Positions 14,585-20,478 of a DNA stretch of 20,478 nt are shown one piece after another; the stretch's first letter is position 1, and each line of letters begins with the position of its first letter. Position numbers and translations under genes: made by a program. The stretch is taken from contig JAHFKM010000004.1 in the NCBI GenBank assembly GCA_023245385.1, forward strand, positions 1 through 20,478, given 5' to 3'. Origin of the DNA: an archaeon. Lineage in GTDB: Archaea; Nanobdellota; Nanobdellia; SCGC-AAA011-G17; GW2011-AR18. The notes beneath the pieces are model-generated. The model saw only the letters and a program-made list of their open reading frames with translations, was not told the origin of the DNA and searched no databases.

Positions 14585-15568
14585 ATGCACAGAAAAAGTA
14601 TGTATCTTCAGTGGGTTTATAATGCTCTTCCTCGGCTTGAAGAACTTCAGAATGGAGAAGGATGTTTTTTCGCGCCTTACTGGAAAAAACAAAAAAATTA
14701 TATGAACGCGCGTTGGCAGGAAGCAGCACTTACTTTCGCTTGGCTTTCAAAAAAACATCCGGTATATAAAAAAAGAGTGGTTGACGCGCTCAATTATTGG
14801 TGTACCCTCCAGACTCGTTCAGGGTCATTTCCAGAATACTCAAAATATGATAGGTCTTTTTCAGCGACAGCGTTCACAAGTCTCGCGGTGGTAGAAATTT
14901 CAAAATATGTTTCACTTACACAACAACATCTGTCTGTTCTTCTTAAAGCTGCTGACTGGTTGGTAAAAAATGATGAAACTGTTTTTACTAATCAAGAAGC
15001 CGTTGCTTATATAGCTCTTCTTAAAATATTTAAATTAACTAAGCAGGAAAAATATTTCAACGCGGCGGAGAAAAAATTATTAAAAATTTTAAAAAACCAA
15101 GCGCAGGGAGGATACTATTTGGAAAAAAAAGGATTTGATCTTGGGTATAGTTCTTTGACTCTTGAAATGCTTGGGTTGGCTTATTTGGAAACGCAGGATC
15201 AGAGACTTCTTAATTCTGCGGAAAAATTTATCACCTTTATCGCTACAGGAGAGCTTCCTGGAAAAAATGTGCGGGAAACACGCTGGGTTATCGCAGATGG
15301 GTTTGAAATTTTCGCGAATAAAACAGTGCATGGAAAACAAGCGCTTAAAAAAATTTTAGAACAGTACAATGTTAAACATTTGGAACAGGACATAAATTTT
15401 TGTACAGATCTTTACAGGCATTGCTGGGCGTATGATCATGCTTCGGTTACACTCCCTTCTTTTTCTCTTAAAGAGGATGCTCCCCCTTTACAGTTATTAA
15501 AGAGACCGAGGTTTTTAAATATCTTAAGACCGTTTGGACTTCATAGGATAAGGAAGGTGATACCGTGA
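14585..15568 (+). CDS. Alpha/alpha-toroid (prenyltransferase/glycosidase-fold-like) protein
   Basis: A 327-residue soluble protein built of repeated helix pairs. Two glycine/aromatic turns, RSGSFPEYSKYDRSFSATA (78-96) and QGGYYLEKKGFDLGYSSLT (174-192), follow helices, as in the terpene-cyclase/prenyltransferase and six-hairpin glycosidase folds. Conserved-looking Trp, Tyr and acidic residues cluster there (DALNYWCTLQ, YDR, GFDLGYSS), suggesting a central cavity. Catalytic motifs of a named family are not recognised (no DxDD of squalene cyclases). The context (radical SAM, flippase-like, GT2) suggests polysaccharide or polyprenol-linked glycan handling. The start is set by a TATA box centred 25.5 bases upstream. 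The gene ends in a GTGA overlap with the next gene. Confidence 0.65.
   Translation: MHRKSMYLQWVYNALPRLEELQNGEGCFFAPYWKKQKNYMNARWQEAALTFAWLSKKHPVYKKRVVDALNYWCTLQTRSGSFPEYSKYDRSFSATAFTSLAVVEISKYVSLTQQHLSVLLKAADWLVKNDETVFTNQEAVAYIALLKIFKLTKQEKYFNAAEKKLLKILKNQAQGGYYLEKKGFDLGYSSLTLEMLGLAYLETQDQRLLNSAEKFITFIATGELPGKNVRETRWVIADGFEIFANKTVHGKQALKKILEQYNVKHLEQDINFCTDLYRHCWAYDHASVTLPSFSLKEDAPPLQLLKRPRFLNILRPFGLHRIRKVIP
15553..15561 (+). promoter_or_regulatory. Strong Shine-Dalgarno site deciding a GTG start
   Basis: GAAGGTGAT, containing the archaeal anti-SD complement AGGTGAT, ends three bases before the GTG at 15565. It is the clearest ribosome site in the window and supports the GTG start that overlaps the upstream TGA. 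Confidence 0.7.
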
Positions 15569-16428
15569 GCAAAGTATCTATAATAGTTATTACTTACAAC
15601 GAAGAGAAGAATATTGATACGTGTTTACAATCTCTTCTCAAACAAGACTACCCTGACTGTGAAATTATTGTTGTTGATGCTTCAGAAGATAAAACAGCTG
15701 ATCTTGTGGCGTATTATTCTCAGATAAAGCTTATAAAAAGTTCTAAAAAAGGGTTTGGGGTACAAAGAAATCTTGGAATAAAACATGCTACTGGGCAGTA
15801 CGTTGCTTTTACAGACGCGGATTGTAGTGCTCCTTCTTTTTGGTTAAGCAAGGCAATTTCTTATCTTGAAACAACACATCATTCGGGAGTCGGAGGAAAC
15901 GCTTATCCTCCTTTAGATTCTCCAATGATTGGAAAAACAATCGCTTGTTTAGGCTATCCTGCTGGAGGCGCACTTGGACTTGATCCGATAAAAGATCCTC
16001 TTTCAACCTGCAACGCGATATTTTTAAAAAAAGCGCTTGATGAGATTCACGGATTTGATGAGAAGTTAATTTATGGGGGAGAGGACACAGATATTTGTAA
16101 AAGATTTACAACAAAGGGATACACAGTTAAAATATTTCCTGAGCTCTTCATCTACCACAAAACAAGAAATTTCAAAGAATTTCTTTCCTGGTCTGTTCGA
16201 AGAGGAAGAGCAAAGTATCATCTTAATAAAAGTTATAAACAACTCTTCATGCCTCTTGCGCTTTTTGTTTATCTCTTTACTTCTCAATTCAGAAAAGCGA
16301 TCAAACGAAGAAAAGAAAATAAGATTCCTCTCTTCTTTATTCTTACACTTCTTCCAATTTTATTTTTTTTAAGACAAAGCTGCATGACTCTTGGATGGGT
16401 TAAAGAAGGATTCAATCAAATCCAATAA
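15565..16428 (+). CDS. Family 2 glycosyltransferase with C-terminal membrane segments
   Basis: A 287-residue GT-A fold enzyme. SIIVITYNEEKNIDTCLQSL opens the nucleotide-sugar domain, VVDASEDKTADLV matches the donor region, FTDADC (82-87) gives the DxD metal motif (D84, D86), and GGEDTDICKR (171-180) is the usual ED-containing acceptor loop with a likely catalytic Asp. Two hydrophobic stretches near 225-242 and 253-268 probably anchor it to the cytoplasmic face of the membrane. The GTG start is four bases into the previous gene's end and is preceded by an excellent Shine-Dalgarno site. It ends 17 bases inside the convergent small gene. Family members extend O-antigen-like or lipid-linked glycans; sugar and acceptor are unknown. 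Confidence 0.9.
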   Translation: MSKVSIIVITYNEEKNIDTCLQSLLKQDYPDCEIIVVDASEDKTADLVAYYSQIKLIKSSKKGFGVQRNLGIKHATGQYVAFTDADCSAPSFWLSKAISYLETTHHSGVGGNAYPPLDSPMIGKTIACLGYPAGGALGLDPIKDPLSTCNAIFLKKALDEIHGFDEKLIYGGEDTDICKRFTTKGYTVKIFPELFIYHKTRNFKEFLSWSVRRGRAKYHLNKSYKQLFMPLALFVYLFTSQFRKAIKRRKENKIPLFFILTLLPILFFLRQSCMTLGWVKEGFNQIQ

Positions 16429-16774
16429 GTACAGTGGCTAACTCAGACTCTTTCTTTAATAGATACTGTTCTACTAAAAATGTATGTACTTCTTTGGATG
16501 GGGAAGCGGAAACAACATTTTTTGCTCCTAGCTCAGGAAAAGGAAGTGGGGGAAAGAGAATACTTTTCTTATCTTTTAAAACGAGGGAGCCAATAGGATC
16601 ACGAAAATCAGAGTTATGGAGAAGAATAAGTACAGTCTTTCTTTTCAAACATTCTCGCACGCCAAGATTCCTTTCCTCTTCCAGGAGAAAAAGTTCTTCC
16701 TTATGTGTATTATCTAATACTCTTACTTGAGTAACGCCTTTCAACTTTTTTAGTGTGTCAATAAGTATTTCCAT
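16412..16774 (-). CDS. Small unknown protein on the opposite strand
   Basis: A 120-residue protein that I do not recognise. It is soluble, begins MEILIDTLKKLKGVTQ, has a charged middle and an LFPPLPFPE proline stretch near residues 75-83. No membrane segment, signal peptide or cysteine cluster is visible. It is accepted because a TATA box reading TTTATATC on the minus strand is centred 25.5 bases before its ATG at 16774, the same spacing as the neighbouring leaderless genes. It is the only minus-strand gene in the right half, convergent with the GT2 gene (17-base overlap) and divergent from the nitroreductase fusion. A plus-strand reading frame (16434-16730) covers the same bases but lacks a promoter or ribosome site. 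Confidence 0.5.
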   Translation of the reverse strand: MEILIDTLKKLKGVTQVRVLDNTHKEELFLLEEERNLGVRECLKRKTVLILLHNSDFRDPIGSLVLKDKKSILFPPLPFPELGAKNVVSASPSKEVHTFLVEQYLLKKESELATVLIGFD

Positions 16775-16795
16775 CGTTATTTTAAAGGACGGAAA

Positions 16796-16803
16796 GATAT
16801 AAA
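16796..16803. promoter_or_regulatory. Divergent TATA box between the small unknown gene and the nitroreductase fusion
   Basis: GATATAAA on the plus strand, TTTATATC on the minus. Its centre (16799.5) is 25.5 bases from the minus ATG at 16774. For the plus gene at 16832 the same box would start transcription about 6-7 bases before the ATG. No other candidate box is seen in the 57-base gap. Confidence 0.5.
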
Positions 16804-16831
16804 AACCGGACGAAATTCGATTCGATCACCA

Positions 16832-18178
16832 ATGGAACTTTCATTAGCACTTGAGGGAAGAAGAAGCGTACGAAAGTACAAACAAGAACCTGTAATGAGA
16901 GAGGTTATTCAGGAAATTATCAAAGCAGGGTCTTGCGCGCCAAAACCATCGAACAGGCAGCAATGGGAGATTATTGTTGTTAATCAAAAAAGCATTCTCG
17001 AGAGATTTGTTAAAGAAGCGGGGGCGCAGGAGCATGTTCTCGCGGCGCCAGTAGTTCTTGTTATTGTTGTGGATATGGAATTTAACAAGGAACATTGGAG
17101 TAATATTCAGGCGACTGCTGCTGCGTGTCAGAATATGCAATTGAGAGCTTTTGATCTTGATTATGGAAGTTGTGTGATGGCTGGGTTTGGAGATGGAAAA
17201 ATTATCAAGGCGATTCTTGGGGTTCCTGATCCTTGGGAAGTTACGTGTTTTATGATGCTTGGGAAACCTGACGAAGCGCCAAGTAAGCCGCCAAAAAAGG
17301 AGTTAGAAGAGATTTTTCATGTAAATCAGTTTGTGAATAGAACAGAACGACTTCCGAGTAGTGTTCGGATTAAAGATTGGAATCTCAATCAAATTAGAAA
17401 TCATCAGAAATTTGTGTCACGCGCGTACAAGCTTGGGGTAGATTACGAATTTTATGATAGTGATGAGCTTAAAAAAATTCAGGAGTGTATTAAACCTTTT
17501 TTAACTTCCAAAGCAAAAGTTCTCAATCTTCTTGGGTATGATGGGACAGTTCTTAAACATGTACAATCTCTTTTCGCGGATCAGGAGCTTATTGATTGTG
17601 AACTGAGTGCGGAAGCGGCAGATTTTGTTAAAGCAAAAACATCTAATGTTTCTTTTGTTACCTTTACGGATAAAATAGAGGGTGTTGAAGATAAAACAAT
17701 TGATATTGTTCTTCTTCCTTTTTCTCTTGAAAAAATTCCAGAAAAAGAAAAAATTCTCAAAGAAGCGCATCGTGTGCTTAAACAGGAAGGAAAGATTATT
17801 GTTTTCATAAAAAATAAAACATCAAGTTATGGTCTGATGTATTTGGCTATTATTCACCTTTTGGGTGTCAAACACTTAGAAGGGTTTTATGTCCGTTCAG
17901 GACCATTCGAGCCGATCAGTATCTTTTCCTTAAAAAAACTTCTTTCTTCACATTTTATTATTGAAAATAAAACAGGGATATTTCTTCTTCCTGCTGAAAT
18001 AAAGATTTATACTGGAAAAGCAGATGGATATTTAAGAAGGCATGGGCAGAAGCTTTCTTTTTTTAAATATCTGATTAAGCCAGCGCTTTGGTTAGGAAAT
18101 GCTGCATTCACGTCGACGAAATGGATTAACAATGTTTATGTTTCTTCAACAAGTTGTATAGTAGCGAGAAAAAAATGA
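16832..18178 (+). CDS. Fusion: nitroreductase-family flavoprotein + methyltransferase-like domain
   Basis: A 448-residue protein. Residues 1-165 are a nitroreductase domain: GRRSVRKYKQEPV (9-21, FMN-phosphate-binding Arg-Ser-Arg), CAPKPSNRQQWEIIVV (35-50), an Ala-rich helix near 92-102 (IQATAAACQNMQL) and the ALLGVPDPW-like loop. Residues about 200-445 resemble a class I methyltransferase: VLNLLGYDGTV (230-240) in the motif I position, IDIVLLPFSLEKI near 290-302, and LKEAHRVLKQEGKIIVFIK with the usual post-core pattern. Motif I lacks the GxGxG glycines, so SAM binding is doubtful. Nitroreductases reduce nitro, quinone or enone groups with FMN, and some act in cofactor or lipid biosynthesis. 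The next gene, a flavin reductase-like protein, starts within its stop codon (ATGA) and may supply electrons. I know of no described protein with this pairing, but have not searched. Confidence 0.8.
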   Translation: MELSLALEGRRSVRKYKQEPVMREVIQEIIKAGSCAPKPSNRQQWEIIVVNQKSILERFVKEAGAQEHVLAAPVVLVIVVDMEFNKEHWSNIQATAAACQNMQLRAFDLDYGSCVMAGFGDGKIIKAILGVPDPWEVTCFMMLGKPDEAPSKPPKKELEEIFHVNQFVNRTERLPSSVRIKDWNLNQIRNHQKFVSRAYKLGVDYEFYDSDELKKIQECIKPFLTSKAKVLNLLGYDGTVLKHVQSLFADQELIDCELSAEAADFVKAKTSNVSFVTFTDKIEGVEDKTIDIVLLPFSLEKIPEKEKILKEAHRVLKQEGKIIVFIKNKTSSYGLMYLAIIHLLGVKHLEGFYVRSGPFEPISIFSLKKLLSSHFIIENKTGIFLLPAEIKIYTGKADGYLRRHGQKLSFFKYLIKPALWLGNAAFTSTKWINNVYVSSTSCIVARKK

Positions 18179-18864
18179 AATTGAGTATTAATGCTCTTAG
18201 AAAAGAAGGTTCAGCGATAAAGCTTATTAGAATGAATCTTAAAAATCCTTTTTCTTTTCTTCCAGGGCAATCAATCTCTATCAACGTTCACAATCTAGAA
18301 AAAAATATTATCAATCAGAAAAGATATTATTCTCTTGTTTCTTCTCCCACACAAAAAGATTACTTAGAACTTCTCGTCAAAGACAATCCAACAAGTCTTG
18401 TCGCGCATTATCTCTATGAAAATCTTGCAGTTGGAGAAGAACTTGATATTGAAGGACCCTATGGAAAACTCTGTCTTACTCAAGAGCATGCTCCTTTGAC
18501 GTTTATCGCAGGAGGATCAGGCATCGCGCCGTTTATTAGTATGATTCGTTACGCGCTCTCAAAAAATCTTTCTGTTCCTCTTACTCTTTTTTATAGCACA
18601 AAGAGAATTGATGAGGCAGCGTTCTATGATGAGCTTCAAGAGCTTGACAAAGAACACAAACTTACCTATATTCACACACTTACTCAAGATCCTCTTTGGA
18701 AAGGCAATAAAGGAAGACTCACAAAAGATTTTCTCTCTCAACATCTTCCTGTTTTGCAAGGATTTTTTTTTATTTGTGGGTCTCAGGAAATGATTAAGGA
18801 CACTTCTAGAGCGCTTAAAGAGCTTGGTGTTCAGGAAGAGGCAATTATTATTGAAAAATACTAA
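18175..18864 (+). CDS. FNR-family flavin/NAD(P)H oxidoreductase
   Basis: A 229-residue ferredoxin-NADP-reductase-like protein. RYYS at 50-53 is the FAD/FMN-binding RxYS motif, DIEGPYG (91-97) the following loop, GGSGIAP (113-119) the pyrophosphate and NAD(P)-binding motif, and FFFICGSQEMIK (197-208) the C-terminal CG motif. It ends in an aromatic Tyr (EKY), which in this family stacks near the flavin. There is no 2Fe-2S cysteine cluster and no heme domain. It probably passes electrons from NAD(P)H to a partner flavoprotein or iron-sulfur protein; the preceding nitroreductase fusion is the obvious candidate, with the radical SAM enzyme as another. The ATG at 18175 overlaps the previous TGA; an upstream in-frame TTG at 18154 is less likely. 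Confidence 0.85.
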   Translation: MKLSINALRKEGSAIKLIRMNLKNPFSFLPGQSISINVHNLEKNIINQKRYYSLVSSPTQKDYLELLVKDNPTSLVAHYLYENLAVGEELDIEGPYGKLCLTQEHAPLTFIAGGSGIAPFISMIRYALSKNLSVPLTLFYSTKRIDEAAFYDELQELDKEHKLTYIHTLTQDPLWKGNKGRLTKDFLSQHLPVLQGFFFICGSQEMIKDTSRALKELGVQEEAIIIEKY

Positions 18865-18867
18865 ACT

Positions 18868-20088
18868 ATGGAAACGCTCGACATTCTCCTGCTTGCTTTT
18901 GAATTTCCTCCTTATCCTCTTGCTGGAACGGGATTGTATGCGCTTAATTTAGTAAAATCTCTCAAAAAGCATAATGTGACTGTTCTTACACCTAACCATT
19001 CAGGAAAAGATTCTTCAGAACAAATTGAAAACGCGACGATCAAAAGAATATCCCTTTCCAGTTTTACCTTGATTAATAAATTCTCGGGGCAGGCGAAAGT
19101 AAATAGGAGTTTTATTGACAAAAAAACGCTTTTCTCACTCAAAGCGAAACGCTACATCAGAGAGCAGGTAGCGCTCGGAGAGTACGATCTTTTTCATTCT
19201 CTAAACGAGCGGGACGGAGCGTTCCTTGATTATGCGATGATGAATAAAAATCTTCCGACCATTGTTTCTGTTAATGATTATTATATTCTTGGTTCTTCTC
19301 TTAATCCTTTGGCGTTTGAATTTAAATCAACAGACTTGCCTCTTCGTTATGTGCATCATAATATTATGAAACAGGTCTATAAGAAAGAACTTCGTGCTTG
19401 TACAAGAATTATTCCTAATTGTAATTTTGTGAGTAAGATTATTCAGAAAGCGTGTGCTGTTTCTCAGGAAAAGATTACGGTGATTCATCGTGGTATTGAT
19501 ACGAAAAAATTTGATATTCTTCCAGAAAAAAATAAGTATACTAGTAAAAAGGTTCTTTTTATCGGGCCAAATGCGGAACGTAAAGGGGCGCTTTTTCTTG
19601 TTCAGGCGGTGCCAGCAATCCTTAAAGAACATCCTGAGTCGCATTTCACTCTTATTGGAAGTTGTTCAGCGATTTATAGGAGAAAACTTTTTTCCTTCAT
19701 AGAAAAGCATAATCTTTCTTCTTCAATGACTTATATTGAGCATCTTCCTCAAGACCAGCTTTTAAAGTATTACAGAGAAGCAAACATTTTTGTGATGCCT
19801 TCGATTATGGAAGCGATGGGTCAGGTTTACTTAGAAGCGATGAGCTCGCGCACTCCGGTTATTGGAGCAGATGTAGGTGGTGTTGGAGAAATTATCACGC
19901 CTGATGTAGGTTATCTTGTTCCACCTAGAAGTCCAGAGGTTATTGCAGAAACAATAAATCTTCTTCTTTCAGATCCTTTGCTTGCGGAACGTTTGGGGAA
20001 AAGGGGGAATGAACGTGCGCTCGGTTATTTTTCAATTGAACGGCAAATGAAAGAAACGATGGATGTCTACAAAAGTTTGCTTAGATAG
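18868..20088 (+). CDS. GT4-family glycosyltransferase
   Basis: A 406-residue GT-B retaining glycosyltransferase of normal length. The N-terminal domain starts ILLLAFEFPPYPLAGTGLY with the PP-x(3-5)-G-x-G loop. The C-terminal domain has IHRGIDTKKF (206-215), VLFIGPNAERKG (229-240), and the E-x7-E motif EAMGQVYLE (E315 and E323) followed by VIGADVGGVGEII, which bind the nucleotide-sugar donor. No membrane segment is visible; such enzymes work at the cytoplasmic membrane surface on lipid-linked acceptors. The ATG is three bases after the FNR stop codon with no clear ribosome site, so it is probably translated as part of the same message. Donor and acceptor unknown. Confidence 0.92.
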   Translation: METLDILLLAFEFPPYPLAGTGLYALNLVKSLKKHNVTVLTPNHSGKDSSEQIENATIKRISLSSFTLINKFSGQAKVNRSFIDKKTLFSLKAKRYIREQVALGEYDLFHSLNERDGAFLDYAMMNKNLPTIVSVNDYYILGSSLNPLAFEFKSTDLPLRYVHHNIMKQVYKKELRACTRIIPNCNFVSKIIQKACAVSQEKITVIHRGIDTKKFDILPEKNKYTSKKVLFIGPNAERKGALFLVQAVPAILKEHPESHFTLIGSCSAIYRRKLFSFIEKHNLSSSMTYIEHLPQDQLLKYYREANIFVMPSIMEAMGQVYLEAMSSRTPVIGADVGGVGEIITPDVGYLVPPRSPEVIAETINLLLSDPLLAERLGKRGNERALGYFSIERQMKETMDVYKSLLR

Positions 20089-20089
20089 G

Positions 20090-20097
20090 TTTAAAAT
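20090..20097 (+). promoter_or_regulatory. Candidate TATA box for the last gene
   Basis: TTTAAAAT, two bases past the GT4 stop codon (20086-20088), centred 26.5 bases before the ATG at 20120. This fits a leaderless start for the gene that runs off the right edge. Confidence 0.5.
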
Positions 20098-20119
20098 TCT
20101 TTTTACATTTCTTTTTTGG

Positions 20120-20478
20120 ATGGAAGGAATATTTGAGATCATTGATAGAGATTATCTCTCAGAAAAAGGAGAGGAGAAACTTGTCAATCGGTTGGAACAA
20201 GCGCTTGCTGTGCTTCCTCTTGAGATAGGTCTTGACATTCCAAAGGAAGAAATAGATCCAGATAATCTTATCTATAAAGTTAAGTCTTCAGATATTTTTG
20301 GAAAGAATTGGCTTATGTATCCTATTGCTTATGCGAATGTTCAAGGGAAAAGAACGGTGTTTACTGGAGAAATTTACGCGGTTTCTTACGCTACTCAGTT
20401 GGAACAAAAATATGCTCGCGGAAAATTTAAATTTACTCATGCTTTTTCAAGAGTTCCTCCTCGTGGGGGTATGGTTTT
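20120..20478 (+). CDS. Partial unknown protein (runs off right edge)
   Basis: From the ATG at 20120 the frame is open for 119 codons to the edge of the window. The visible part begins MEGIFEIIDRDYLSEKGEEK, is soluble and charged, then becomes beta-like and aromatic (GKNWLMYPIAYANV, RTVFTGEIYAVSYA, KFKFTHAFSRVPPRGG). I recognise no family. A TATA-like box at the expected distance and a compact 31-base gap after GT4 support the start. It may belong to a new unit rather than the glycan cluster. Confidence 0.55.
   Translation, partial: MEGIFEIIDRDYLSEKGEEKLVNRLEQALAVLPLEIGLDIPKEEIDPDNLIYKVKSSDIFGKNWLMYPIAYANVQGKRTVFTGEIYAVSYATQLEQKYARGKFKFTHAFSRVPPRGGMV

Noticed and set aside
16434..16730. Plus-strand frame of 98 codons between GT2 and the nitroreductase fusion
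   Set aside because: Serine/arginine-rich shadow of the minus-strand gene; no TATA box or ribosome site before it, whereas the minus gene has both an ATG and a correctly spaced box.
17501..17808. Two minus-strand frames inside the nitroreductase fusion
   Set aside because: Low-complexity Phe/Asn/Lys or Ser-rich shadows of the methyltransferase-like domain, which reads well on the plus strand.
18154..18174. TTG start adding seven residues to the FNR-like protein
   Set aside because: The ATG at 18175 overlaps the previous stop as ATGA, a typical coupled start, and the family fold begins right there.
1..20478. CRISPR arrays, tRNA or rRNA genes, long tandem repeats
   Set aside because: None seen on reading both strands; the only strong inverted repeat is the IS right-end hairpin.

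Overview
The window reads as a stretch of low-GC archaeal chromosome, probably from a DPANN-type (Woesearchaeota/Pacearchaeota-like) lineage. The domain call rests on promoters. At least seven genes have a TTTAWATA-type TATA box centred about 25.5 bases upstream of the first base of the start codon, which leaves almost no 5' leader (leaderless transcripts). One internal gene has the archaeal Shine-Dalgarno core GGTGAT. The lineage below 'archaeon' is a guess from gene style.

Layout. At the left edge is the 3' end of an IS200/IS605-family tnpB with a two-tier right-end hairpin (1-270). Next, on the minus strand (5330 down to 267), is a five-gene unit: two tiny membrane proteins, a NodU/CmcH-type O-carbamoyltransferase, a GT-C-like polytopic membrane glycosyltransferase and a membrane-anchored SGNH hydrolase. 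This resembles the sxtI/sxtJ-type cassettes of bacteria. Upstream of it, also minus, are a tyvelose-epimerase-like NAD(P) sugar epimerase and a protein joining a decayed methyltransferase-like domain to a family 2 glycosyltransferase (5364-7869). A single, exactly centred TATA box at 7891-7898 appears to serve that gene and the divergent Nudix-like gene (7920-8864). The centre holds an inositol-monophosphatase-family enzyme (minus), a stand-alone SAM methyltransferase (plus) and a minus pair of a divergent methyltransferase plus a Gfo/Idh/MocA sugar oxidoreductase (12121 down to 10422).

The right half (12250-20088) is read mostly on the plus strand: a B12-binding-type radical SAM protein, a flippase-like membrane protein, an alpha/alpha-toroid protein, a family 2 glycosyltransferase, a nitroreductase fused to a methyltransferase-like domain, an FNR-type flavin reductase and a GT4 glycosyltransferase. 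One small unknown gene (16412-16774) lies on the opposite strand, and the last gene runs off the right edge.

Taken together the window is a cell-surface glycan or glycolipid locus: sugar-nucleotide remodelling (epimerase, Gfo/Idh/MocA), glycosyl transfer (GT2 twice, GT4, GT-C-like), membrane translocation (flippase-like), and tailoring by carbamoylation, methylation, radical SAM chemistry and possibly acyl transfer or removal (SGNH). The actual glycan cannot be read from sequence. Composition is mosaic: the Gfo/Idh/MocA gene has one CpG in 930 bases, while the adjacent radical SAM region is CpG-rich. No stretch above 300 bases lacks a gene.
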